Shown: positions 36,115 through 44,209 of the stretch, in pieces
Position numbering within the stretch: position 1 is the first letter of the stretch
Layout: the number at the start of each line of letters is the position of its first letter
Assembly: GCA_020639255.1 (NCBI GenBank)
Contig: JACKGZ010000001.1
Coordinates: forward strand, 706,712-770,711
Reading direction: 5' to 3'
Source of the DNA: Phycisphaera sp.
GTDB lineage: Bacteria; Planctomycetota; Phycisphaerae; Phycisphaerales; UBA1924
DNA: 64,000 nucleotides
The notes under the pieces: generated by a model
What the model was told of the DNA's origin: nothing
The model's database searches: none
What the model saw: the letters and a program-made list of their open reading frames with translations, nothing else
Position numbers and translations under genes: made by a program

Positions 36115-36315
36115 GCAAGCCACCTTTCAGTGGAGCGGTACACCCACCGGGTTCATTCATCGACCGAACACATCATGTGATTCAACAACAGAAAAACAAA
36201 CAGATAGAACCGGTACACCCGAGTAGGGCATAAGGAACACACGCACGAACGGCACAGGGGGACTGCAAAGCATGCCAATGAGTTTATAGATCTGAATACT
36301 GTGTCCAGATGGCAA

Positions 36316-36330
36316 TGTAAACGCTTTACA
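36316..36330. promoter_or_regulatory. Perfect palindrome TGTAAACGCTTTACA between divergent kinase genes
   Basis: A 6-bp inverted repeat with a 3-bp centre sits in an A+T-rich part of the 36115-36522 interval. The position, about 190-200 bp from both start codons, fits a transcription factor site serving the divergent signalling genes. Around it are A+T-rich candidates for -10 boxes (CATATG, CAATATAC). Nothing else in the interval looks like a gene. Confidence 0.4.
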
Positions 36331-36522
36331 AATGCATATGGATATTCAATATACGTAGGGGCGAAATGGGGAATCTTCCCTAGAGACCGATGTGGCAGGG
36401 GATACATTTCTCCGACTATGGTCGTGCCGCTCGACCGTAATCGCAGGAAAAGCCGAATTATATCTATGCTGTCCCCATTGTGTGGATGCAATGATGCGGG
36501 ATCGTCTGTGCGAGTGCACTCT

Positions 36523-38571
36523 ATGGAGGCGTCCAAGATCTTGAATGCTCCAAATTCAGACGGGATTCAAGCGCGCAAAGCGGAACGTCTTACGGCGGTC
36601 ATTGTCGGATTGCTAGTGCAAACGCTTGGGATCACTGTCATCGTCGGGTGGTTCGCCCATGCGAGGGTGCTCACAAATCTCCATCCTTCGCTCCCTCCCA
36701 TGCAGTTCAACACTGCTCTCGCGTTCATCTGCTGCGGTACGGGGTATCTCTTCGTGTGCCGGGGTAAGGTGATTGTGACCCGGATCGCGGGCTCGATCGG
36801 CATGATGATCGGTCTGCTCACACTCTTTGAATATGTCAGTGGGTTCGATATCGGTATTGATGGACTACTATTCGACCAGACCCCCGATCCGAATCGGATG
36901 GCGCCCAATACCGCGATCTGCTTCACGCTGTCTGGGGCTTCGCTCCTACTCGTCCGGGCCAAGCATGATAAAGCCATTTATTATGTCTTCAGAGCGCTGC
37001 TTTGCAGTGCGGTACTCTGCCTGAGCCTCGCCTCCATCATCGGGTATCTTGCGAATATTCAGACCGCTTACGGCTGGGGTAATCTCACCAGGATGGCGAT
37101 GCACACCGCGAGCGGGTTTGTGATTCTGGGTGCCGGCGGACTTGAGCTGGCATACCAGGCATCGCGGCAGAATCAGCAAGGGTACACGATGCGCTGGGTG
37201 CCATGGATCGCGGCCTTTAGCATCGGCGTGCTTGCGCTGACGATGTGGCAGGCGTTGCAAGCTGAGCACCATGGGCTGGCACTTTCAGAGGGAGCAGTAT
37301 CTATCTACTCGGTTCTCTCGTGGACGCTTCTTATTGGCGGCCTTCTGCTTGCGGGACTCATGCAGTTGACGCTCTCGCGTTCGGCAGAAGCGCAGGTTAG
37401 GGCCGCCGAACATCTGATCACAGAAAGACAACTGCAAGAAGTGATACGAGAGTTGCAAACGCAGAAGTACGCCTTGGATCAGCACTCGATTGTGGCCATC
37501 ACTGATGCGCACGGTGTCATCACGGTGGTGAACGACAAGTTCTGCGAAATATCCGGGTACTCTCGCGAGGAACTTATCGGTCAGACACATCGGATCATCA
37601 ATTCCGGTACGCATCCGAAAGCATTCTTCGTTGATCTCTGGAAAGCGATCACTTCGGGGCAGAGCTGGCAGGGTGAGATCTGCAATCGGGCAAAGGACGG
37701 AACTCTGTACTGGGTTGCAACGACAATTGTTCCGTTTACTGATGCTAGTGGCAAAATCAAGCAGTACGCATCCATCCGTACAGATGTGACGGCGCACAAA
37801 ACTGCTGAAGCAAAGATACTGTCGATTAACAACGAGCTGGTACAAAAGAATGCTGAGATGGAGCAATTTGCGTACACCGTCTCGCACGACCTGAAATCAC
37901 CTACGGTCACGATCCGAGGGTATACCGGCTATCTTCAGCAGGATGTCGCACAGCAACGATACGACAGAGTGGAGCGGTTTACAGAGGCAATCATCCGTGC
38001 CACCGAGAAAATGCGGATTACCATCGACGACTTGCTCGAGCTGAGCCGAATCGGCAGGGTGACCCATGACATGGCACCGATCCGACTTGTCGAGCTCATT
38101 CAACTGGTCGTCAGCGAGTTGAAGCCGCAGATCGACGAAATCGGGGCAGCTATCTCTGTTAGTGACGAAATGCCAGACATTTACGGCGATCACGTCCGTG
38201 TCGAGCAGGTCGTGCAGAACCTGCTCTCGAACGCCCTGAAATATGCATACGATGAAGCTCAGACGCTTCGAATCAACATTACGGCTGAGTCAGACGGCAA
38301 AATGGTCCGACTCGAAGTCCGTGACAACGGGCCTGGTGTGCCGGGCGAGTTCGCCGAGAAAGTATTCGGTTTGTTCGAGAGATTACAGGGTGGCACCGAT
38401 GGCACCGGCATCGGCCTGGCGATCGTTCGAAGGATCGCTGAGCTGCATGGTGGGCGGGCGTGGGTCACCGCTGCACCGGGCGGTGGGGCGGCTTTCAATA
38501 TCACTCTGCCAGGTATACAATCCAGTGAAGCCAGTTCACAGCCTGTGCCTGTCGGAGTGCACGCAGAATGA
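36523..38571 (+). CDS. Membrane-bound PAS histidine kinase
   Basis: 682 aa from ATG 36523. About eight hydrophobic helices occupy residues 20-275, then a coiled linker, a PAS domain (about 300-410; AITDAHGVITVVNDKFCEISGYS), HisKA with YTVSHDLKSPTVTIRGY (phospho-His), and HATPase with NLLSNALKYA, DNGPGVP and GTGIGLAI. The kinase core resembles phytochrome-type kinases paired with Rcp1-like regulators, and an Rcp1-like receiver follows with a 4-base overlap. No Shine-Dalgarno marks the start. Frames reaching up to 36301 pass through the palindrome at 36316 and a region unlike the rest, so I prefer 36523. Confidence 0.88.
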   Translation: MEASKILNAPNSDGIQARKAERLTAVIVGLLVQTLGITVIVGWFAHARVLTNLHPSLPPMQFNTALAFICCGTGYLFVCRGKVIVTRIAGSIGMMIGLLTLFEYVSGFDIGIDGLLFDQTPDPNRMAPNTAICFTLSGASLLLVRAKHDKAIYYVFRALLCSAVLCLSLASIIGYLANIQTAYGWGNLTRMAMHTASGFVILGAGGLELAYQASRQNQQGYTMRWVPWIAAFSIGVLALTMWQALQAEHHGLALSEGAVSIYSVLSWTLLIGGLLLAGLMQLTLSRSAEAQVRAAEHLITERQLQEVIRELQTQKYALDQHSIVAITDAHGVITVVNDKFCEISGYSREELIGQTHRIINSGTHPKAFFVDLWKAITSGQSWQGEICNRAKDGTLYWVATTIVPFTDASGKIKQYASIRTDVTAHKTAEAKILSINNELVQKNAEMEQFAYTVSHDLKSPTVTIRGYTGYLQQDVAQQRYDRVERFTEAIIRATEKMRITIDDLLELSRIGRVTHDMAPIRLVELIQLVVSELKPQIDEIGAAISVSDEMPDIYGDHVRVEQVVQNLLSNALKYAYDEAQTLRINITAESDGKMVRLEVRDNGPGVPGEFAEKVFGLFERLQGGTDGTGIGLAIVRRIAELHGGRAWVTAAPGGGAAFNITLPGIQSSEASSQPVPVGVHAE

Positions 38572-39011
38572 CCACAGAAGCCAAGCCCATTCACTTCTTG
38601 CTCGTAGAAGATGATTCAGCGCATGCGGATCTCGTCATGATGTCGCTGACGGAGAATAACGTCGCGAATACTTTGCACCATGTCCACGATGGCATGGAAG
38701 CGATGGAATACCTTCAGCAAGAAGGAAAGTACGCCGACGCGCAGCGACCCGACCTGGTTCTGCTCGATCTCAAGCTTCCCAAGCTGAGTGGTCACGAAGT
38801 ACTCGAAAGAATCAAATCGGATGACAGCCTTAGATCTATTCCGGTGGTCATTCTTTCGACATCCGCTCATGAAGGTGACGTAGATCGTGCGTATGGCCAC
38901 CACGCAAATAGCTACCTGACCAAGCCCGTGGACTTTGCGCAGTTCCACAAAATGATCCGCGACCTCGGCCTCTACTGGTCGGTATGGAACGCGCCGCCCG
39001 TTCGTCGGTGA
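38568..39011 (+). CDS. Rcp1-like single-domain response regulator
   Basis: 147 aa receiver of the Rcp1 type: LLVEDDSAHADLV, acceptor in VLLDLKLPKLSG, Ser/Thr in ILSTSA, Lys in YLTKPVD and a helix ending LYWSVWN. These partner with phytochrome-like kinases, which fits the preceding gene. The stop and start overlap as ATGA, so production is coupled to the kinase. Confidence 0.92.
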   Translation: MTTEAKPIHFLLVEDDSAHADLVMMSLTENNVANTLHHVHDGMEAMEYLQQEGKYADAQRPDLVLLDLKLPKLSGHEVLERIKSDDSLRSIPVVILSTSAHEGDVDRAYGHHANSYLTKPVDFAQFHKMIRDLGLYWSVWNAPPVRR

Positions 39012-39119
39012 GCAATCAAGGCTCGTCAAGCTATTGAGTTGCGAACCCAGCGATCGTGTGATCCGGACATGTGAGAAACTCTCAGATCTCGTAGGAACAC
39101 ACGCAGTGGGTATTCGTGG

Positions 39120-39980
39120 CTACTGATCAAAGAAGGTGTCTGTCGCACGCCACTGATCTTCAAGTTTGTCGATCCGTTCACGCGCCGCATCGCCGAGCTG
39201 GTCAACGATCTCGGCGACGAGGATCTCCGCCGCCGCCACCGCGGGAAGTGAGCTGTCGAACGGGCCCACAGCGGGGATCTTGAGTTCGCACCAGTCGGGT
39301 GTGAGCGACGCCAGAGGCGACAGCGGGCTGTCGGTGATCGCCACCAGCGGCACACCCAGCTCGATCATCGCACGGGCCGCGACGACCGAAGCCCGCCGAT
39401 ACCTTGCAAAGTCAAAGACAACCGCCACATCACGCTCGCACGCGTGGCAGAGATCCCGCCCGAGCGTGTGATGCTCGATGAGTCGAACTCCGGGACGGAT
39501 CATCGACAGCCCACTCAAGAGAACGATCGCGCCCGCGCGTGAGGACTCCCCGGAGATGATCCAGACGCTCTGGGCGTTGGCAATGGGAGCCGCCAGACGG
39601 GCGACCCGCCCTTCGGCGAGGGCATTGGCTGCGGTCGTCGCCGCGTCGATCACCGCCTGCCGAGAGAGTCTGGACGCGCTGCCCTGACGAACGCGCACGC
39701 TCGGCTTGGCAAGCTGGCGGATCACACCCTTGCGGATCCACTCCTGGAGTTCCGAGTACCCGGCGAATCCCAGCTTCGTCGCGAACCGCACCACCGAAGG
39801 TCGGCTTGCCTTCACCCGGGTGGCGATGTCGCTGACCGACCCAAACGCGATAAGCGTCGGATCTTCCACCACAAGCATGGCAATTTTACGATCGGTAGGA
39901 GTTAGGATATCGCTGACATCCGATACAAGATCTTGAATGGTATATGATCGAGCAAATTGGTCAGATCGTTGCGAAGTCAT
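39120..39980 (-). CDS. MurR/RpiR-family transcriptional regulator
   Basis: 286 aa. N-terminal HTH-6 domain (about 20-90; ATRVKASRPSVVRFATKLGF includes the recognition helix) and a C-terminal SIS sugar-isomerase-like domain (about 120-260; SVWIISGESSRAGA, GVPLVAITDSPLSPL). RpiR proteins sense phosphorylated sugars or related metabolites and control nearby catabolic genes. It is divergent from kamA across 59 bp that contain two overlapping palindromes, so it probably regulates that operon and itself. ATG 39980 is used; a GTG at 39995 would be inside the palindrome. Confidence 0.9.
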   Translation of the reverse strand: MTSQRSDQFARSYTIQDLVSDVSDILTPTDRKIAMLVVEDPTLIAFGSVSDIATRVKASRPSVVRFATKLGFAGYSELQEWIRKGVIRQLAKPSVRVRQGSASRLSRQAVIDAATTAANALAEGRVARLAAPIANAQSVWIISGESSRAGAIVLLSGLSMIRPGVRLIEHHTLGRDLCHACERDVAVVFDFARYRRASVVAARAMIELGVPLVAITDSPLSPLASLTPDWCELKIPAVGPFDSSLPAVAAAEILVAEIVDQLGDAARERIDKLEDQWRATDTFFDQ

Positions 39981-39986
39981 TTCAAT

Positions 39987-40008
39987 AGTGTACACTCTGT
40001 TACAGAGT
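39987..40008. promoter_or_regulatory. Overlapping palindromes, candidate RpiR operator
   Basis: AGTGTACACT (39987-39996) is a perfect 10-bp palindrome. It overlaps ACTCTG TTA CAGAGT (39994-40008), a 6-bp inverted repeat with 3-bp centre. They lie between the divergent regulator and kamA, 7 bp from the regulator start and about 30 bp from the kamA start. Confidence 0.55.
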
Positions 40009-40039
40009 CGCCAAGTCGATCCAGCCGTGGAGTATCCAG

Positions 40040-41482
40040 ATGCCCCTGACGCATGTCCCTACAGCCCGTGAGCAAGCCTTTCTCGACACGGTCGAGGACG
40101 CCCGATACGAGCGAGAGATCATCAACGGCCTCGCGCCCTTCCTCAATGAGAAGGCGCCCGAGGACATGATGACCTTCTACAGCTCCGACGAGATGGTGCA
40201 GCTCCGCGTGCTCAAGGGCACCAATCGCGACGTTGAAACCCGCATGCCCGTGAAGGTGACCCGTCACTACTTCGAGCTCGCCCGCAACAGCAAGCCCATG
40301 CAGCGACTCGTTAAGGCAAGCCCCGACGAGACGCAGGACCTTGCAGGATCAGAAGACCCGGGCAACCAGATGGACTACAGCCCCGTCGAGGGTCTCCTGC
40401 ACAAGTACGAGATGGGCCTCATGTACGTCGTCTCGACGTGCTCGGCCCACTGCCGATTCTGCTACCGCGAGGAGCTGATCGCCCGCAAGGAGATCGCGCG
40501 TCAGGACGGCACGGTCGCCAAGAAGGGCCTCGCCAAGATCCCCGAGATCGTCGCGTACATCAAAGAGCACAACAAGGAAGTCGAAGCGGGCGGCGGGCGT
40601 CACCCGGAGACCGGCCGCGAGAAGCTCCGCGAGATCCTGCTCTCGGGCGGCGACCCGATGGTGCTCAACAACTCCAAGATCGCCGCGTGGCTGGGCGCAC
40701 TCGCCGAGGCCGGCATCGAATCGATCCGCATCGGCACCAAGGAAATGGCCTTCTACCCGCAGCGGTTCGACAAGACCTTCCTCGACATGCTCGACACATT
40801 CCACGAGACTTACCCGCACGTGGGCCTGCACTTCATGCTCCACTTCGAGCATCCCGACGAGTTCCTCATGAAGGACGACGCAGGCAACTACATCAAAGAG
40901 GAGAGGGGCACCTTCAAGTGGGTCCCCGCGACGGGCGACGCGATGCGCAACCTCGTCTCGCGCGGCTGGCTCACTGTCGAGAACCAGACGCCCATCATCA
41001 AGGATATCAACGACGACTCGGATGCGCTCCGCATCATGCAGCGTGAGATCAAGCGCATCGGCGCCGAGAACCATTACTTCTTCTGCGGCCGCGACATCGT
41101 CGCCTACCGAGCCTTCAATGTGCCCATCGAGAAGGCCTGGCAGATCATGAACGACTCGCAGAAGGGCCTGTCGGGCGTTGAGAAGCACGCACGCCTTTCG
41201 ATCACGCACTACAAGGGCAAGACCGAGGTCGCCGCCGTCACCGACAAGCCCATCCCGGGCCTGCCCGGTGCCGAGCACGGCGTCGTGATCTTCAAGCTCC
41301 TGCGCAACCCGGCGGATGCGCCAGAGGTCGGCAAGGTCTGCATCGTGGGCCGCAACCCCAAGGCGCTCTGGTTCGACGACTACGCCGACCGCGTGCTCTT
41401 CGACGAGGCGGGGCTGTTCGACTACGCCCGCGTGAAGACCAAGAAGCACAACCTTGAGGAAGCGTCCAAGGAAGCCGTCTGA
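40040..41482 (+). CDS. KamA-family radical SAM aminomutase
   Basis: 480 aa, longer than lysine 2,3-aminomutase (about 416). KamA enzymes use SAM, a 4Fe-4S cluster and PLP to move an amino group from C2 to C3. Seen: cluster motif CSAHCRFC (Cys 134, 138, 141), EILLSGGDPMVL, and GKTEV with Lys 394 at the place of the PLP Lys. Near 345-362 the segment CGRDIVAYRAF aligns with the region holding an Asp that binds the lysine side chain in the clostridial enzyme; here Arg 351 seems to take its place, so the substrate may carry an acidic side chain. GGAG lies 7 nt before ATG 40040. It starts an operon with CoA-transferase and aminotransferase genes. Confidence 0.88.
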   Translation: MPLTHVPTAREQAFLDTVEDARYEREIINGLAPFLNEKAPEDMMTFYSSDEMVQLRVLKGTNRDVETRMPVKVTRHYFELARNSKPMQRLVKASPDETQDLAGSEDPGNQMDYSPVEGLLHKYEMGLMYVVSTCSAHCRFCYREELIARKEIARQDGTVAKKGLAKIPEIVAYIKEHNKEVEAGGGRHPETGREKLREILLSGGDPMVLNNSKIAAWLGALAEAGIESIRIGTKEMAFYPQRFDKTFLDMLDTFHETYPHVGLHFMLHFEHPDEFLMKDDAGNYIKEERGTFKWVPATGDAMRNLVSRGWLTVENQTPIIKDINDDSDALRIMQREIKRIGAENHYFFCGRDIVAYRAFNVPIEKAWQIMNDSQKGLSGVEKHARLSITHYKGKTEVAAVTDKPIPGLPGAEHGVVIFKLLRNPADAPEVGKVCIVGRNPKALWFDDYADRVLFDEAGLFDYARVKTKKHNLEEASKEAV

Positions 41483-42192
41483 TGATCAACAAGCAGGTGG
41501 CCTCGGTCGCCGAGGCCTTGGCGGATGTTCGTGACGGCGCGACGATCATGATCGGCGGCTTCGGCGAGGCCGGCAGCCCGATCGAACTCATCCACGCGCT
41601 CATCGACCAGGGCGCGCGGGATCTCGTCGTCGTGAGCAACAACGCGGGTAGTGGGGAGGTGGGCTTGGCCGCCCTCATCAAGACCGGGCGCGTCGCCAAG
41701 GTCGTCTGCTCGTACCCGCGCACCGCGAATTCGACGGTCTTCCCGGAGCTTTACCACGCGGGCAAGCTCGAACTCGAGCTCGTGCCGCAGGGCACGCTTG
41801 CCGAGCGCATCCGCGCGGGCGGCGCGGGCATCCCCGCGTTCTACACACCGAGCGCTGTGGGTACCCCGCTCGCCGAGGGCAAGGAAACCCGCACGTTTGA
41901 CGGCCGCGAGTACCTCATGGAGCTTGGCCTCAAGGCGGACTTTGCGCTCATCAAGGGACGGGCCGCCGACACGCACGGCAACGTGCTCTACAACAAGACC
42001 GCACGCAACTTCGGGCCCATCATGGCCATGGCAGCCAAGACCGCGGTGGTGCAAGTTGAGAAGGTCGTCGCAGCGGGCGAGCTCGACCCAGAGACGATCG
42101 TGACGCCCGGCGTGTTCGTGCAGCGCGTCGTCGAAGTCGCGCACCCCGCGCACGAATCCGAACTCGTCGCACAGGGGGCGGTGTACCCATGA
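41482..42192 (+). CDS. 3-oxoacid CoA-transferase subunit A (PcaI-like)
   Basis: 236 aa. The sequence strongly resembles PcaI, the alpha subunit of 3-oxoadipate:succinyl-CoA CoA-transferase: MIGGFGEAGSP (glycine loop), LVVVSNNAGSGEVGLAAL, VVCSYPR, VPQGTLAERIRAGG, EGKETRTFDGREY, ARNFGPIMAMAAK and LDPETIVTPGVFVQRVVEV. The enzyme moves CoA from succinyl-CoA to a beta-keto acid. Its start shares one base with the kamA stop (TGATG) and its stop overlaps the B subunit start by four bases. I leave the symbol blank because 3-oxoadipate is not proven as substrate; acetoacetate is the main alternative. Confidence 0.92.
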   Translation: MINKQVASVAEALADVRDGATIMIGGFGEAGSPIELIHALIDQGARDLVVVSNNAGSGEVGLAALIKTGRVAKVVCSYPRTANSTVFPELYHAGKLELELVPQGTLAERIRAGGAGIPAFYTPSAVGTPLAEGKETRTFDGREYLMELGLKADFALIKGRAADTHGNVLYNKTARNFGPIMAMAAKTAVVQVEKVVAAGELDPETIVTPGVFVQRVVEVAHPAHESELVAQGAVYP

Positions 42193-42845
42193 GCGCAGAC
42201 ACACCTACAGGCTGGTCCCGCGACGAGATGGCAAAGCGCCTCGCCCAGGACATCCCTGATGGCTCGTACGTGAACCTCGGCATCGGCATCCCCGAACTGG
42301 TCGCCAAGTACGTCCCCGAGGGGCGCGAGCTTGTGTACCACACCGAGAACGGCTTGCTTGGCATGGGCCCCTCGCCTGCTGAGGGTGAGGGCGACCCGGA
42401 GCTGATCAACGCGGGCAAGCGGCACGTCACCGCCAACCCCGGCGCGTCGTTCTTTCACCACGCCGACAGCTTTGCCATGATCCGTGGCGGTCACATCGAC
42501 CTCTGCGTCCTCGGTGCGTTGCAAGTGGCATGCAACGGCGACCTGGCCAACTGGTCGACGGGGACCGCCGACGCCATCCCCGCTGTGGGCGGCGCGATGG
42601 ACCTCGTCGCGGGCGTGCGGTCGATCTACGTCATTACCCAGCACTGCACGAAGACGGGCGAGCCCAAGCTCGTCGAGAAGTGCACGTACCCGCTCACGGG
42701 TCTTGGCGTCGTCACCCGAATCTATTCAGAGCTGGCGGTGATCGACGTCACCGCGCAAGGGTTCAGGCTCGTCGAGCTCGCCCCGGGCGTGTCGTTCGAC
42801 GACGTGCAACAGCGCACCGGCGCGCCACTGTTGCCGAAGCAGTAA
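42189..42845 (+). CDS. 3-oxoacid CoA-transferase subunit B (PcaJ-like)
   Basis: 218 aa beta subunit. The catalytic Glu lies in YHTENGLLGMGP, which forms the covalent CoA thioester. Other PcaJ-like stretches are YVNLGIGIPELVA, FFHHADSFAMIRGGHID, VGGAMDLVAGVRS, TKTGEPKLVEKCTYPLTG. It forms the active enzyme with subunit A, encoded immediately upstream with an ATGA overlap. The aminotransferase gene starts 20 bp after its stop. Confidence 0.93.
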   Translation: MSADTPTGWSRDEMAKRLAQDIPDGSYVNLGIGIPELVAKYVPEGRELVYHTENGLLGMGPSPAEGEGDPELINAGKRHVTANPGASFFHHADSFAMIRGGHIDLCVLGALQVACNGDLANWSTGTADAIPAVGGAMDLVAGVRSIYVITQHCTKTGEPKLVEKCTYPLTGLGVVTRIYSELAVIDVTAQGFRLVELAPGVSFDDVQQRTGAPLLPKQ

Positions 42846-42865
42846 GACGCCGACTGGATCGCGAC

Positions 42866-44203
42866 ATGACATCGCACGTCTCATCGGTTTCGTCCACCAC
42901 CTCGCGCGGCGCCGAGCTGTACGCCCGCGCCCAGAACGTGCTCCCGGGCGGCGTGAGCCGCAACGCCGTCCTGCGCGACCCGTACCCGCTCTACGCCGAC
43001 CACGCCCAGGGCTGCCGCGTCACCGACATCGAGGGCGTGACGCGCATCGACTTCGCCAACAACATGGCCTCGCTGATTCATGGGCATGCGTGCCCGCAGA
43101 TCATCGAAGCAGTCACCGAGCAGATGAAGCGCGGCACCGCGTACAACATCGCCACCGAGGTCGAGGTCGTGTACGCCGAGCACCTCACCTCGCGCAACCC
43201 GGGCTTCGAGAAGCTCCGCTTCGTCAACTCGGGCACCGAGGCGATGATGGTCGCGCTCAAGGCCTCGCGCGCGTTCACGGGCAGGCCCATGATCGCCAAG
43301 GCCGAGGGCGCCTACCACGGCGTCTACGACTACGCCGAGGTCAGCCAGTCGCCCTCGCCCGCAAACTGGGGCGACATCGACCACCCGAATCGCGTCCCGC
43401 TCGTGCACGGCACGCCCCAGTCCGTGCTCGACGAGGTCGCGGTCTTCCCCTTCAACGACACCGAGCGCACGATCCGGATTCTCGACGAGAACGCGGACCG
43501 CCTCGCGTGCGTGCTGCTGGACCTCATGCCGCACCGTGTGGGGCTGAACCCCGCCGACCCCGAGTACGTCGCCGCGATCCACGACTGGTGCACCAGCAAG
43601 GGTGTGCTGCTCGTGTTCGACGAGGTCATCACCTTCCGCGCCGAGTACGGCGGGCTGCAGTCGCACTACGGAATCACGCCCGATCTGACCGCGCTCGGCA
43701 AGATCATCGGCGGCGGCTTCCCGATCGGAGCCGTCGCGGGCCGCGCCGACATCATGGACGTCCTGAACCCGAGCGCCGCCAAGCTGCTCTTCCCGCACTC
43801 GGGCACGTTCTCGGCGAACCCGATCTCGACGACCGCGGGCCTGACCGCGATGCAGATGTTCGACAAGGCCGCCGTCACGCGCCTGAACGCTCTCGCGGAC
43901 CGCGCCAAGGCGGGCATCAACCAAGCGATCAAGGAAACAGGCGTCAAGGCCTGCGTCACGGGTCACGGCTCGATGTTCCGCGTCCACATGAAGGCCACCG
44001 CGCCCAAAGACTTCCGCGACGCATACCCCACGCCCGACGAGAGCAAACAGCTCAAGGCGCTCCTGGCGCACATGTTCGACAACGGCATCATCCTCATCAA
44101 CAGCGGCTCATCGACGCTCTCGACACCCATGACCGAGACCGAGATCGACACGCTCGTCGGCGCGTTCCGCTCGGGCTTCGAGAAGCTCGTCGCGATGGGC
44201 TAA
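42866..44203 (+). CDS. Class III PLP aminotransferase (GSA-aminomutase/beta-amino acid aminotransferase type)
   Basis: 445 aa. Fold-type I, class III: NSGTEAMMVALKASRAF, the PLP-contacting LVFDEVITFR, and the Schiff-base Lys in LGKIIGGGFPIGA. Overall arrangement resembles glutamate-1-semialdehyde 2,1-aminomutase (HemL) and the closely related beta-amino acid (beta-phenylalanine) aminotransferases. Given kamA and the CoA-transferase just upstream, transamination of a beta-amino acid to a beta-keto acid is more likely than heme synthesis, but sequence alone does not decide. ATG 42866 is used; the frame extends upstream into the CoA-transferase gene without family similarity. It converges with the thiolase 6 bp away. 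Confidence 0.85.
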   Translation: MTSHVSSVSSTTSRGAELYARAQNVLPGGVSRNAVLRDPYPLYADHAQGCRVTDIEGVTRIDFANNMASLIHGHACPQIIEAVTEQMKRGTAYNIATEVEVVYAEHLTSRNPGFEKLRFVNSGTEAMMVALKASRAFTGRPMIAKAEGAYHGVYDYAEVSQSPSPANWGDIDHPNRVPLVHGTPQSVLDEVAVFPFNDTERTIRILDENADRLACVLLDLMPHRVGLNPADPEYVAAIHDWCTSKGVLLVFDEVITFRAEYGGLQSHYGITPDLTALGKIIGGGFPIGAVAGRADIMDVLNPSAAKLLFPHSGTFSANPISTTAGLTAMQMFDKAAVTRLNALADRAKAGINQAIKETGVKACVTGHGSMFRVHMKATAPKDFRDAYPTPDESKQLKALLAHMFDNGIILINSGSSTLSTPMTETEIDTLVGAFRSGFEKLVAMG

Positions 44204-44209
44204 GACGCT

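Noticed and set aside
36301..36522. N-terminal extension of the PAS kinase
   Set aside because: It would begin at GTG 36301, cover an A+T-rich palindrome and add a Cys/Arg-rich stretch with no similarity to the family; more likely promoter.
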